DNA from: a virus
Strand: one strand, 5' to 3'
DNA: 64,000 nt
Virus record (IMG/VR): IMGVR_UViG_3300023174_000033
Coordinates: 372,001-436,000 of that record
A program made the position numbers and the translations under genes. Positions 53,585 to 60,805 of this stretch are shown here, in pieces; position 1 is the first letter of the stretch, and the number at the start of each line of letters is the position of its first letter. The notes beneath the pieces are model-generated. The model worked only from the letters and a program-made list of their open reading frames with translations. It was not told the origin of the DNA and made no database searches.

Positions 53585-53929
53585 ATGGAAAAGAAAAATA
53601 CTATCTTTTGTGATATAGATGGAACTATATTTGTTTACAGGAAATTTGAAACCTATACACAAACCAAACCTGAAGTTATACCATCAACAGTTAAATATCT
53701 CAAAGAGCAAGCCGATTTAGGGCATATGATTGTCCTTACTACCGCTAGGCCGGAACATTTAGAAACACACACTATTAGAGAGTTACTTGAGACTAGAATA
53801 CCATATCACAAATTAATTATGGGAATAGAAAGAGGTCCAAGATATTTAATTAACGATATGGATCCACAAAATGAAGGATTGAGAGCTTATGCTATCAATC
53901 TCGAAAGAGATAAAGGATTCACAGAATAA
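53585..53929 (+). CDS. Small HAD-superfamily phosphatase-like protein
   Basis: The 114-residue protein has motif I FCDIDGTIF with nucleophile Asp10 and second Asp12, motif II in VLTTARPE (Thr), and motif IV YLINDMDP. It lacks a cap domain. It resembles minimal phage HAD proteins of the polynucleotide-kinase-3'-phosphatase type and could pair functionally with the separate 5'-kinase at 36087-36584. A nucleotidase or sugar phosphatase is an alternative. Confidence 0.75.
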   Translation: MEKKNTIFCDIDGTIFVYRKFETYTQTKPEVIPSTVKYLKEQADLGHMIVLTTARPEHLETHTIRELLETRIPYHKLIMGIERGPRYLINDMDPQNEGLRAYAINLERDKGFTE

Positions 53930-53942
53930 TATATAAGTTTTT

Positions 53943-54021
53943 ACCGGTGGCTTAAGTGTCACATTTTAGGACCGGTTATAGTTTAGGCTATAAGGAAACC
54001 AAGAACTCGCTACTCTTGGTT
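53943..54021 (+). terminator. Three-hairpin 3' region with terminator after the HAD gene
   Basis: Successive inverted repeats are ACCGGT/ACCGGT (53943-53948, 53971-53976), TATAG/CTATA (53977-53992) and AACCAAGA/TCTTGGTT (53997-54021). The last is followed by a T-rich run. The third hairpin is a plausible terminator. The first two are extra structure, possibly a small RNA or a 3'-end stabiliser. Confidence 0.55.
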
Positions 54022-54044
54022 TTCACTTTTTATATGGAAATAAA

Positions 54045-54066
54045 AAAGGTGTCTTAATTGACACCT
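54045..54066 (-). terminator. Terminator of 54054-54281
   Basis: The stem AGGTGTC/GACACCT (54047-54053, 54060-54066) with loop TTAATT is followed on the minus strand by six T. The gene's stop codon lies at the edge of the hairpin. Confidence 0.75.
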
Positions 54067-54281
54067 AATTCATTTGAGAACTTTTCAATCAGTTCGTCAA
54101 TCACCAACATCACATCTTTTGAATCAGTTAGGATTTCAATTTGTCCCCTGAGTTCTTCCATCACCTGTGGATGTTCTCCAATTCCTGCGGCATTTGTTAG
54201 ATAAACTTTGATAGTTTCCTCTGCTTCTGCTGCCTTTGCTTCATAGTGAAGTCTTGCTGCTTTTAATCTTGATAATTTCAT
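54054..54281 (-). CDS. Small helical protein, 75 residues
   Basis: The protein is wholly helical and charged: MKLSRLKAARLHYEAKAAEA, then MEELRGQIEILTDSKDVMLVI and a LIEKFSNELGVN end. A coiled-coil is likely. It is monocistronic with its own terminator. Nothing in the text identifies a function. Confidence 0.55.
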   Translation of the reverse strand: MKLSRLKAARLHYEAKAAEAEETIKVYLTNAAGIGEHPQVMEELRGQIEILTDSKDVMLVIDELIEKFSNELGVN

Positions 54282-54359
54282 TGTTTTATTATAGTTCTTA
54301 ATATGTTTTTGTTTTCGGTAAAAAATACAACTTTGCTAATTTAAATATATAATATAATT

Positions 54360-54500
54360 ATGGAAGAAAAGAAATGTGTTTGGTGTAAAAAACCATTCAA
54401 AAATGAAACTCCCGAAACTCACTATTGTCTTGTGAAAAAGAAGGTAGATGATTGGGAAGCTAAACAACGTGAGAAAGGTCAACTCAAACGAGTAAAGTGA
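54360..54500 (+). CDS. Tiny zinc-ribbon-like protein, 46 residues
   Basis: The frame from ATG 54360 encodes MEEKKCVWCKKPFKNE, then THYCLVKKKVDDWEAK and a basic tail. CVWC and HYC can provide three or four zinc ligands, as in treble-clef or zinc-ribbon minis. Its last 22 bp overlap the end of the convergent gene at 54479. Small size lowers confidence, but the Cys pattern is non-random. Confidence 0.55.
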   Translation: MEEKKCVWCKKPFKNETPETHYCLVKKKVDDWEAKQREKGQLKRVK

Positions 54501-55078
54501 TCACAAAGTTTTGTAAGGTCTTTGTTAATTAATTCCAACTTTGTCTGTTTAGTCTTTTCCAAACGCTTTTCGTTTTCCTCATTAAAGGAATTGATGAAAA
54601 ATTCAGCCAATTTATCCTTGATAGTTACTTCATAAAGGTAAGACCTTTGATTATTTATATTAAAAATAGTTAAAAGATAATCAACTTCATTCATACGGTT
54701 TAGACAAAGTAGAAAATTAGTATTTTCAAGGTGTATGTCTTTCGTAATTAGACTACTTGTGAATTTAGTCTTTGGATCTTTCAATAAAGATGTCCAAAGT
54801 TTTTTTGATTTCCAATGAATTGGAGTTTCTTCATAGTTAGATTTTGTTTGCTTTCTGATAAAAGTAGTAATATCACTTTTGATTGATACATATCTTCTTA
54901 ACATAAAAAATTTGAGCCGGTTTGTATTTTTTAATTTTGATTTATACACCACAAAACCCACAATACCCATTGATAGGGTATAAAGATACAAAAACAATTT
55001 ACTCTCGTAGATGCCATTCAACAGATTCGGTGCTAAAAATAAAATAGAAGTGAAGAGAAGGTAAGGAATAGTTTTCAT
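54479..55078 (-). CDS. Membrane-anchored hypothetical protein, 199 residues
   Basis: I chose ATG 55078 (MKTIPYLLFTSILFLAP). Two hydrophobic helices lie at about residues 4-20 and 27-46. The cytosolic part is basic (KLKNTNRLKFFMLRRYVS) with a C-terminal helix rich in Glu and Lys. A TATCTTTG element lies about 30 bp upstream, though without a good -33. The family is unknown. Confidence 0.6.
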   Translation of the reverse strand: MKTIPYLLFTSILFLAPNLLNGIYESKLFLYLYTLSMGIVGFVVYKSKLKNTNRLKFFMLRRYVSIKSDITTFIRKQTKSNYEETPIHWKSKKLWTSLLKDPKTKFTSSLITKDIHLENTNFLLCLNRMNEVDYLLTIFNINNQRSYLYEVTIKDKLAEFFINSFNEENEKRLEKTKQTKLELINKDLTKLCDHFTRLS

Positions 55079-55151
55079 AGTGATTTGTTGTTGTGAAGTA
55101 TTATATGACAAAGATACTATAATCGTTTGGTAAAAAAAATAAAAAAAATTG

Positions 55152-55182
55152 TTGGTCTTTTCGATAATTCACCATATATTTG
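55152..55182 (+). promoter_or_regulatory. Promoter of the tRNA pair
   Basis: TTG (55152-55154), a 20-bp spacer and TATATTTG (55175-55182) match the consensus. The predicted start is a few bases before the first tRNA. Confidence 0.7.
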
Positions 55183-55192
55183 TAGTAGAAAC

Positions 55193-55266
55193 AGACAGGT
55201 GGCGCAATCGGTGAGCGCAGGACTCTTATACGGTCAAGGTTGTGGGTTCAAGTCCCATCCTGTCAA
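55193..55266 (+). tRNA. Putative tRNA-Ile with anticodon TAT (reads ATA)
   Basis: A cloverleaf fits with T8, D-stem GCGC/GCGC, A14, G18-G19, A21, anticodon loop CTTATAC (T33, anticodon TAT), T-stem GTGGG/CCCAT and T-loop TTCAAGT. The acceptor has six good pairs (GACAGG/CCTGTC). The 1-72 pair is A-A and the 27-43 pair is G-A, so it is slightly irregular. No CCA is encoded. A UAU-reading isoleucine tRNA would suit the ATA-rich codon use of this genome. An alternative isotype cannot be excluded. Confidence 0.7.
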
Positions 55267-55323
55267 CAAATAAAATCTGTAAACAAAGAGGGCTAATAAT
55301 ATAAAATATTAAGATATATAAAA

Positions 55324-55397
55324 GGGCTCTTAACTCAGTAGGTCAGAGTGTCGGTCTCATAAACCGGAAGTCGTTGGTTCAAACCCAACAGGGCCCA
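55324..55397 (+). tRNA. tRNA with CAT anticodon (Met, or Ile2 if modified)
   Basis: All four stems form: acceptor GGGCTCT/AGGGCCC with one G-T pair, D-stem ACTC/GAGT, anticodon stem TCGGT/ACCGG with loop CTCATAA (anticodon CAT), and T-stem GTTGG/CCAAC with loop TTCAAAC. The discriminator is A and CCA is not encoded. CAT can be elongator Met or a lysidine-modified Ile tRNA. It lies 57 bp after the first tRNA, probably on the same transcript. Confidence 0.85.
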
Positions 55398-55430
55398 CAC
55401 TTTTTTATTAAAAAAAACTAATTAACTAAC

Positions 55431-55673
55431 TTGTTCAAGAGTTCAGACTATTTCAACGTCGTATGTATCGAAAATTGTAAATCTACCAAAGAATTCTGGC
55501 CAATAACAATTGGTAAGCATTATCAAATCAAAAGTGGTTGGAAAACTTCAAATATTGCCTTCTATAACATAATAGCTGATGATGGAAAAGAATGGATAAT
55601 ACCATCTACTTTTTTCAAATATGTAGATGAAGTAAGAGAGATAAAGATAGAGGAAATCCTTACTGTAAATTAA
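55431..55673 (+). CDS. Array-type small protein (SH3-like with C-terminal tail), stand-alone copy
   Basis: The 80-residue product (TTG start) has the array layout: NVVCIEN, then ITIGKHYQIKSGW, IIADDGKEWIIPSTFFKYVDE and the tail VREIKIEEILTVN. Unlike the tandem copies it stands alone on the + strand with no gene overlapping its stop on the same strand. It still keeps the tail, which argues that the tail matters in the protein. Confidence 0.6.
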   Translation: MFKSSDYFNVVCIENCKSTKEFWPITIGKHYQIKSGWKTSNIAFYNIIADDGKEWIIPSTFFKYVDEVREIKIEEILTVN

Positions 55674-56401
55674 CCAGCTTTCCTCCTGCCAAGTGAATCT
55701 ATACTCCCATCATGCTTGAACTCACTAACCATTCCAGAAAGATAAATAGTTCCAAAATGGTAATCATCTTTCGGGTCAAATAAATAGTAATCATAACCCG
55801 TGAATATCTTATTATAGTCACTCATAAGTGTTCTCCACTCATTAGTTCTTCTTCCCACCGCCCATATATTCTTCGAATTTTTATAGTCATTGATGGGTAC
55901 ACTTAACAAATCATAATTATTTCCCTGTTTATATGGACTTGACTGTAACCAATCCTCAAATCCATCCCAACCATCAACTAACCACCAGTCTTTGACAAAA
56001 TAAATATCTTTGGTTCCTTTCAAAGTAAGGTGACTTGCATCTACTGGTAGTTCAGTTTGAATTAAAAAATAATCATCTTGGTATTTAGCTAGACTCATAT
56101 CTTTCCTAAATCCATTTGGAATTTCAACTTTCCAATTTACTTGATTGATTTTTCCTGAAGTACCAGTTGCTGGATAGAGTGATCGACTAACAAGTTGTAG
56201 ACCAGTTAGTTCTGGTTTTAAATATTTAGTAAATAACTTTTCAATTTGTAATAAATCACTTGAATTTAGTTCTTCTGTGCCCGGACTCTTTTCCATATCG
56301 AAGAAAAGGTCATTGAAAAGGTCTTGACCTAAATTTACATAGGTTGAACTTTTCAAATACTTTTCGTGTCTTGACTCATTGAATTTCCTTAAATATCTCA
56401 T
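55670..56401 (-). CDS. Tagged protein of 243 residues (MRYLRKFNESR)
   Basis: The N-terminal tag is MRYLRKFNESRHEKYL. The body includes LLQIEKLFTKYLKPEL, KYQDDYFLIQTELP and WWLVDGWDGFEDWLQSS, which looks like a permuted form of the family's aromatic step and end motif. The last 80 residues (YNKIFTGYDYYLFDPKDDYH) are unique. Its stop overlaps that of the convergent gene by 4 bp. Function unknown. Confidence 0.6.
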   Translation of the reverse strand: MRYLRKFNESRHEKYLKSSTYVNLGQDLFNDLFFDMEKSPGTEELNSSDLLQIEKLFTKYLKPELTGLQLVSRSLYPATGTSGKINQVNWKVEIPNGFRKDMSLAKYQDDYFLIQTELPVDASHLTLKGTKDIYFVKDWWLVDGWDGFEDWLQSSPYKQGNNYDLLSVPINDYKNSKNIWAVGRRTNEWRTLMSDYNKIFTGYDYYLFDPKDDYHFGTIYLSGMVSEFKHDGSIDSLGRRKAG

Positions 56402-56419
56402 AGATAGTGTATATATTAA

Positions 56420-56641
56420 CTATCCGAGCAATATATTCAATTTATCATTTCTATGTTCATTTAAACGCTTGAACATTTTTATAGGATAGTGTCCCATTCT
56501 ATCATAGTCATTTACAACCCAACACAAATCAATATCATTAGTCAAAGTTAGATCGTATACTTTACCTATTACGAATGGACCTTCAATTATGGAATCCTCC
56601 CAATAGGTATTGTCTATACAGACTGCTTTTATTTTTTCCAT
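56420..56641 (-). CDS. Array-type small protein, divergent
   Basis: The product has KAVCIDNTYWEDSII, FVIGKVYDLTLTNDIDLCW, VVNDYDRMGHYPIKMFKRL and the tail EHRNDKLNILLG. It is the same layout as the 58-62 kb array but separated from it by a methyltransferase and other genes. This shows that copies have moved or that other genes inserted into a once longer array. Confidence 0.6.
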   Translation of the reverse strand: MEKIKAVCIDNTYWEDSIIEGPFVIGKVYDLTLTNDIDLCWVVNDYDRMGHYPIKMFKRLNEHRNDKLNILLG

Positions 56642-56642
56642 A

Positions 56643-56966
56643 TTAAAGAGTTTTAATCCATTCTATAAGTAGTAATGATACTTTATATCCACAGAATGCT
56701 CCAAGTGCGGATGGAATTGGAAATACAATTAATTTACCTAAATCAGTAACATATTTAGGTCTATTAACAATTTTCCCCATAAAAAAGTAATAAGCTAAAT
56801 AACCAAGTAAAACAGCAATATCTGTTTTAGTAGCTATAAAAACCACAAGAGTTGCACCAATAAAACCAAAAGTAAAGTTATCTCTTACACCCTCCCATAC
56901 TTCATATGGTGTTGCTTCATTAATTTCTTTAATTATCTTCTTATGTAGTTCTTTAGTCTTTCTCAT
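56643..56966 (-). CDS. Membrane protein, 107 residues
   Basis: I chose ATG 56966 (MRKTKELHKKIIKEIN) because it overlaps the methyltransferase stop (ATGA). Hydrophobic segments lie at about residues 28-45 (FTFGFIGATLVVFIA), 49-64 and 82-105 (FPIPSALGAFCGYKVSLLLI). The N-terminus is a charged helix on the inside. The family is unknown. A possible role is holin-like, which is not supported beyond topology. Confidence 0.55.
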   Translation of the reverse strand: MRKTKELHKKIIKEINEATPYEVWEGVRDNFTFGFIGATLVVFIATKTDIAVLLGYLAYYFFMGKIVNRPKYVTDLGKLIVFPIPSALGAFCGYKVSLLLIEWIKTL

Positions 56967-57712
56967 TTTTGTTTTTTCCATTCTTCAAAGTGATCGATTT
57001 GTGGTTGTGATAATTCAGATCCTATATAACTCATTCCCCTTTCAATACAAGCTTTAGCAGTAGTTCCAATTCCCATAAAACTATCATATACAAGTGAGTT
57101 GGGTTTAGCATAAATATCCATTAACTTAGTAATAAGTTCAGTAGAAAAAGTAGCTTTGTTTAGGGGATTAGAACCATCATTATTTCTAGCTTCAATAAAG
57201 TTATAGATATTCTCATAGTTAGCTTGCCCAGTTCTTTCAATTCTACCAGTTATTTTCTTATTAGCATCAAAGGTTTTGAATTCATTTTTCCTAGAAAAGA
57301 CAAAGATATATTCAACTATTCTTGTAAGTTTATTCTTACTCACATTATTTGGAATAGCATTTGATTTTTTCCAAACGATACAATCTGCTGTAATAAAGTT
57401 AGTTCTTCTAATAATATCAGCGATAACTAACCAAATTAAATGTGTTTTCTCACTTGAATAAGACATATTGTAAAGAACACAACCATTTGGTTTTAATATT
57501 TTATCATAACCATTAAAGACATCACAAGTCCAGTCAATATATTCTTGGTCTGTTTTGAAGTCTTGGAATATGTCATACCTACTGGAATATTTATCTGCTG
57601 CGCCAACTCTGGATGTATTATATGGTGGTGATGTAATGACCATATCAACCTGTCCTTGAAGTTCAGGTCTATTCATTGTATCAAAGCAGGATTCGTTATA
57701 AATTATATTCAT
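56963..57712 (-). CDS. DNA methyltransferase (beta-class, TSPPYN motif)
   Basis: The 249-residue enzyme has the catalytic motif IV TSPPYN at about residues 28-33 and, near the C-terminus, the SAM-binding motif I-like YDSFMGIGTTAKACIERG. This order (catalytic first, SAM site late) is that of beta-class amino-methyltransferases. TSPPY occurs in both N4-cytosine and N6-adenine enzymes, so the base is uncertain. There is no restriction partner nearby, so it is an orphan that may protect phage DNA from host cleavage. Confidence 0.88.
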   Translation of the reverse strand: MNIIYNESCFDTMNRPELQGQVDMVITSPPYNTSRVGAADKYSSRYDIFQDFKTDQEYIDWTCDVFNGYDKILKPNGCVLYNMSYSSEKTHLIWLVIADIIRRTNFITADCIVWKKSNAIPNNVSKNKLTRIVEYIFVFSRKNEFKTFDANKKITGRIERTGQANYENIYNFIEARNNDGSNPLNKATFSTELITKLMDIYAKPNSLVYDSFMGIGTTAKACIERGMSYIGSELSQPQIDHFEEWKKQK

Positions 57713-58098
57713 TTTAGTAGTTGTTCTATTCTTTGGTTTCTTTTTTCTTGTGGTTTTAAAACTGGATTATACTTGAAGTATCTATCAAACTTTAGTAACC
57801 AATATAGTGAATAAGGGTCAAAGTAAGTGATTAAGTTTCTATTCAAATAAACATTTTTTTGTAGCTCATAATGTCCATTTCTCCATCTATAAAACTTTCC
57901 TGTTATGTATAGGTTTTCATCTTCAGTTATTGTATTTCCATCAACACTTTCCCAAAGGTAAAACTTTTTATTAGGAAGGTCGTCATATACCTTTTTATAG
58001 TATTTCCATTTATTAAAGTTAGTCATAATAGAAGCAAACACAAATGGAATGAAACTAGCAATGACTACAACAAAAATATTAAAATGTAATGTAATCAT
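57709..58098 (-). CDS. Membrane-anchored protein ending in the array-type tail
   Basis: A strong N-terminal helix (FNIFVVVIASFIPFVFASI) is followed by a beta-rich domain (KKFYLWESVDGNTITEDEN) and YSLYWLLKFDRYFK. The end is EKRNQRIEQLLK, the same tail as in the tandem array, here on an unrelated membrane protein. Its stop overlaps the methyltransferase start. Confidence 0.6.
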   Translation of the reverse strand: MITLHFNIFVVVIASFIPFVFASIMTNFNKWKYYKKVYDDLPNKKFYLWESVDGNTITEDENLYITGKFYRWRNGHYELQKNVYLNRNLITYFDPYSLYWLLKFDRYFKYNPVLKPQEKRNQRIEQLLK

Positions 58099-58101
58099 TT
58101 T

Positions 58102-58422
58102 TTAGATAAGGTCTTTATCCTTTAGACGTTTTAGATAGGAAGTAGCACCAGTATCGCCAGACATATACCATTCAAGTTCTTTTGCTCTGAATGCGCAGTT
58201 GTTTAGGTCTTTGATTAGTTTATGAACTTCATTTAAGATAAGTTCTCTTTCTTCTGGTGTTGCGTCACCAATTCTATCATACTCTACCATAGGTCTTTTA
58301 CCAAAACCATTGTGGGTATAATCCTCACCTTCATATTTGCCATCATTAACAAACATATTTTCAATTTCATCAGCCAACATTTGGACTTTGAAATAACCAT
58401 AATCAAATGAACCTCCCGACAT
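58102..58422 (-). CDS. Conserved phage protein, MSGGSFDYGYF type
   Basis: This 106-residue protein begins MSGGSFDYGYFKVQMLADEI and continues in helices, with EERELILNEVHKLIKDL and an end containing LEWYMSGDTGATSYLKRL. The opening is recognisable in many phage and bacterial genomes as a family without known function. Its own promoter lies just upstream, within the adjacent array gene's 3' end. Confidence 0.75.
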   Translation of the reverse strand: MSGGSFDYGYFKVQMLADEIENMFVNDGKYEGEDYTHNGFGKRPMVEYDRIGDATPEERELILNEVHKLIKDLNNCAFRAKELEWYMSGDTGATSYLKRLKDKDLI

Positions 58423-58440
58423 AACTTTTATATTTTTTTA

Positions 58441-58472
58441 CAAAGATAAGGGATTAAGTTTAATTCTCCAAA
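58441..58472 (-). promoter_or_regulatory. Internal promoter at the end of the tandem array
   Basis: TTTG (58469-58472), a 20-bp spacer and TATCTTTG (58441-58448) on the minus strand direct transcription of 58102-58422 and the methyltransferase group. This lets that group be expressed separately from the array. Confidence 0.75.
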
Positions 58473-58675
58473 ATCTTTTGTAAAAAGTATTCTCTAATGA
58501 TTGACTTATCCCAAAAATATTTAGCTGGTATATCTACTCGTCTCCCAAGATTATCAATGGTTAAATAAAGAACACCATGTTCCATTTTTACTTCAACCAA
58601 TTCATATTCATCACCTAACTTTATATTAGCGTGATTTGCTGGTGAATAGTGTTCCTTAATACATTTGATTATCAT
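58460..58675 (-). CDS. Tandem array gene 17 (last), SH3-like
   Basis: The layout is IIKCIKEHYSPANHA, IKLGDEYELVEVKMEHG, LTIDNLGRRVDIPAKYF and the tail IIREYFLQKILEN. It is a diverged copy with the G-D-E-Y-E-L strand in place of the usual G-K-I-Y-E-V. No same-strand gene overlaps its stop, yet the tail persists. Confidence 0.6.
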   Translation of the reverse strand: MIIKCIKEHYSPANHANIKLGDEYELVEVKMEHGVLYLTIDNLGRRVDIPAKYFWDKSIIREYFLQKILEN

Positions 58676-58995
58676 AGGTTTAATATCTCATCTATATCAT
58701 CATCCCGTTTTTGTTCTTTGGATGGTAGTGCCACATCTACTAAATATACTTTGAAGTTAAGGATTTCTTCTTGGATACTACCATCTTTCATATCATAAAA
58801 CTCTTTATAAACAAACTTACCTTGGTAATCATTTGGATATTTACTATTATCTGGCACAAAATCAACAAACTCACCCCTTTGTCTTGGTACACCGCAATAA
58901 TCATCAAGATATTCTCTGATGTATTTGAGGGTTGGACCAACACAGATTGGTGTACCATCTTGTAATACCACATGGGAAAATTTTACTACTTTCAT
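58672..58995 (-). CDS. Tandem array gene 16, different domain with array tail
   Basis: This 107-residue protein does not show the SH3-like layout. It has KVVKFSHVVLQDGTPICVGP and LKYIREYLDDYCGVPRQRGE, then beta text. It still ends KRDDDIDEILNL, like its neighbours. A TATCTTTG element (59000-59007) ends 4 bp before its ATG, a possible leaderless start, though no -33 is evident. Confidence 0.55.
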   Translation of the reverse strand: MKVVKFSHVVLQDGTPICVGPTLKYIREYLDDYCGVPRQRGEFVDFVPDNSKYPNDYQGKFVYKEFYDMKDGSIQEEILNFKVYLVDVALPSKEQKRDDDIDEILNL

Positions 58996-58996
58996 T

Positions 58997-59272
58997 TTAC
59001 AAAGATAATATATTTTCTATTTTTTCCTCTCTAATTTCTTCAATTGTTTTGAACTCTGAAATAGGGTAGTAGTATTTGGTTGTTCCCTTATCAGATTTTT
59101 CAATCAAATAATATCTTTTATCATCGTTTATTTTGGATGAAATATGACTACCAAACCAAACATAAGGATTTGTGTAAGGAGCCAAGGTATCTTCTCTTGG
59201 TAAGGCATTATACACTTTACCATCAGTTAATTCATCCCACTCAACATCAGTTTTGATTTTAATAACTTTCAT
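58997..59272 (-). CDS. Tandem array gene 15
   Basis: The 91-residue product reads KVIKIKTDVEWDELTDGKVY NALPREDTLAP in order, then KRYYLIEKSDKGTTKYYYPI and the tail TIEEIREEKIENILSL. Its 5' end overlaps the upstream stop (ATGA). It is followed after 1 bp by the next gene, the only break in the run of 4-bp overlaps. Confidence 0.6.
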   Translation of the reverse strand: MKVIKIKTDVEWDELTDGKVYNALPREDTLAPYTNPYVWFGSHISSKINDDKRYYLIEKSDKGTTKYYYPISEFKTIEEIREEKIENILSL

Positions 59273-59508
59273 TCTAATATTTTTTCTATTTGTTTTTCTC
59301 TGAATTCTATTATATCAATAAAGTATTCGTCAAATGTTATTTTACCAATAGAAAATCTATGTCTGCCAGTATTCACATCATATAGTTCAACTTTTACAGG
59401 TGGTCCAAATCCTTCATTACCATCATAGTTTAGGAAATAAGTAAAAGTATCTCCCTTTTCTACTGGTGTTTCTTTCATTGGTGATTTAATGCAAATACAT
59501 TTATTCAT
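59269..59508 (-). CDS. Tandem array gene 14
   Basis: The product reads KCICIKSPMKETPVEKGDTF, then KVELYDVNTGRHRFSIGKI and the tail DIIEFREKQIEKILE. The KGDTFTYFLNYDG stretch links it closely to gene 11 (KGDKFWYEVDKIG), so the two form a sub-pair. Confidence 0.6.
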   Translation of the reverse strand: MNKCICIKSPMKETPVEKGDTFTYFLNYDGNEGFGPPVKVELYDVNTGRHRFSIGKITFDEYFIDIIEFREKQIEKILE

Positions 59509-59735
59509 TTTAATATTTCATCTAATTGTTGTTGTCTCCATTTAGTTACTTCTACCATCTTAAACCTATCAGTATTAAGCATCCATTCACTAAATTGTTT
59601 TACTTTTAATTTATCATTTTTGGAAAAATAATTACCACTAACAAAAAGAACATTATATATTTTACCAGGTGTGAAATAGTGACACCTTGAATATTCATAT
59701 GGGTCGTTTTTAATACAGATATATTTTAGGTTCAT
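59505..59735 (-). CDS. Tandem array gene 13
   Basis: The product reads LKYICIKNDPYEYSRCHYFT, PGKIYNVLFVSG, then KQFSEWMLNTDRFKMVEV and the tail TKWRQQQLDEILK. The Cys/His-containing loop CHYF is peculiar to this copy. Confidence 0.6.
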   Translation of the reverse strand: MNLKYICIKNDPYEYSRCHYFTPGKIYNVLFVSGNYFSKNDKLKVKQFSEWMLNTDRFKMVEVTKWRQQQLDEILK

Positions 59736-59977
59736 TTTAATAGTTCATCTATTTGTTTTTCTCTGTATTCTTCTATAAAATCAAAATCTTCTATTGGCCA
59801 ATAGGAAAACTGGTCTCTATCATCTTCAACAATATAAGACATAATAACTTTATCTTTACCCGCTAAATAAATGTATTGACCTGAACCATATAAAGGTAGT
59901 GCTTCATATATTTTTCCATAAGTCAATCTTTCCCAGAAAGGTTCATTACCTGGTTTTCTTTTATACCTCAACTTCAT
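59732..59977 (-). CDS. Tandem array gene 12
   Basis: The product reads LRYKRKPGNEPFWERLTYGK, IYEALPLYGSGQYIYLAG, YIVEDDRDQFSYWPIEDF and the tail IEEYREKQIDELLK. At DNA level its 3' junction (TTCATCTATTTG on the + strand) is nearly identical to that of gene 11. Confidence 0.6.
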   Translation of the reverse strand: MKLRYKRKPGNEPFWERLTYGKIYEALPLYGSGQYIYLAGKDKVIMSYIVEDDRDQFSYWPIEDFDFIEEYREKQIDELLK

Positions 59978-60225
59978 TTTAATAGTTCATCTATTTGTTT
60001 TTGTCTAAAATCTTGTATATCCTCAAAATGACTTTTGAAATGTTTTTCTATTAGACCAAAGTCATACATACCATCTTTAACATCATAAAGATGAAAAGTT
60101 ATTTGGCGATTTCCAAGTGTATCACCAATTTTATCTACTTCATACCAGAACTTATCACCCTTTCTAACAGGTGTTCTTTTTCCTAAAAATTTCCTATCTT
60201 TTATACACACACAATAATTTCTCAT
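59974..60225 (-). CDS. Tandem array gene 11
   Basis: The product reads NYCVCIKDRKFLGKRTPVRK, GDKFWYEVDKIGDTLG, FHLYDVKDGMYDFGLIEKHF and the tail DIQDFRQKQIDELLK. It is a sub-pair partner of gene 14. Confidence 0.6.
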   Translation of the reverse strand: MRNYCVCIKDRKFLGKRTPVRKGDKFWYEVDKIGDTLGNRQITFHLYDVKDGMYDFGLIEKHFKSHFEDIQDFRQKQIDELLK

Positions 60226-60578
60226 TCTAAAATCTTTTTTATTTTTATTTCTCTAATTGTTTCTTTACTGGCATACCTTTCTATAATAGATTTTTTTGGG
60301 TTGAAAGTCATAGGAGTAACTTGAAAACAAGATGGTTCAGATAGTAATTGGTCTATGGTTTCTTGTCTATATTCGTCAAGTGGTTTGAAATGTTCCAAAA
60401 AAATATCTGATGGAAGTCCAAGTATATAACGCAACCCACTCACATGGTGGTCTGATTTTTGATAAAGGTTCCATTGTAGTTCTTTTTTCATAGGTGGTAA
60501 AACCAAAAAAACATCACCTATTTTTGGTTTATGTTGAGTATAATACTGCCTATTTTTTATACAAATGTATTGTGTCAT
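60222..60578 (-). CDS. Tandem array gene 10, extended copy with two tail motifs
   Basis: This 118-residue copy has QYICIKNRQYYTQHKPKIGD, then FLEHFKPLDEYRQETIDQLL, which is a complete internal tail. It then continues for about 45 residues (CFQVTPMTFNPKKSIIERYA) and ends with a second tail, TIREIKIKKILE. It looks like a fusion of one array gene with the 3' end of another. Confidence 0.6.
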   Translation of the reverse strand: MTQYICIKNRQYYTQHKPKIGDVFLVLPPMKKELQWNLYQKSDHHVSGLRYILGLPSDIFLEHFKPLDEYRQETIDQLLSEPSCFQVTPMTFNPKKSIIERYASKETIREIKIKKILE

Positions 60579-60805
60579 TCTAAAAACTTTTCTATTTGTT
60601 CTTGTCTAAATTCATCAATCAATTTGAAATAATATTCTGGTACTACAATTGGGTGTCCTGTATCCGCAGTGACACCATATTGACTATCAAAATGAAAACT
60701 CCCATAATGTTTAACTTCATAAACCTTTCCAATAGTTAGTATTGCATTTCTACCATTTTTTTGTGGAGTATCCCAGTTTTTATTTCTTATACAAATTGCT
60801 TTCAT
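60575..60805 (-). CDS. Tandem array gene 9
   Basis: The product reads KAICIRNKNWDTPQKNGRNA, ILTIGKVYEVKHYGSFHF, YGVTADTGHPIVVPEYYF and the tail LIDEFRQEQIEKFLE. All expected strands of the SH3-like layout are present. Confidence 0.6.
   Translation of the reverse strand: MKAICIRNKNWDTPQKNGRNAILTIGKVYEVKHYGSFHFDSQYGVTADTGHPIVVPEYYFKLIDEFRQEQIEKFLE

Noticed and set aside
55068-55292. A start for the minus-strand gene at the TTG near 55111
   Set aside because: It would lie inside the TATCTTTG element. The Met at 55078 begins a clean membrane segment.
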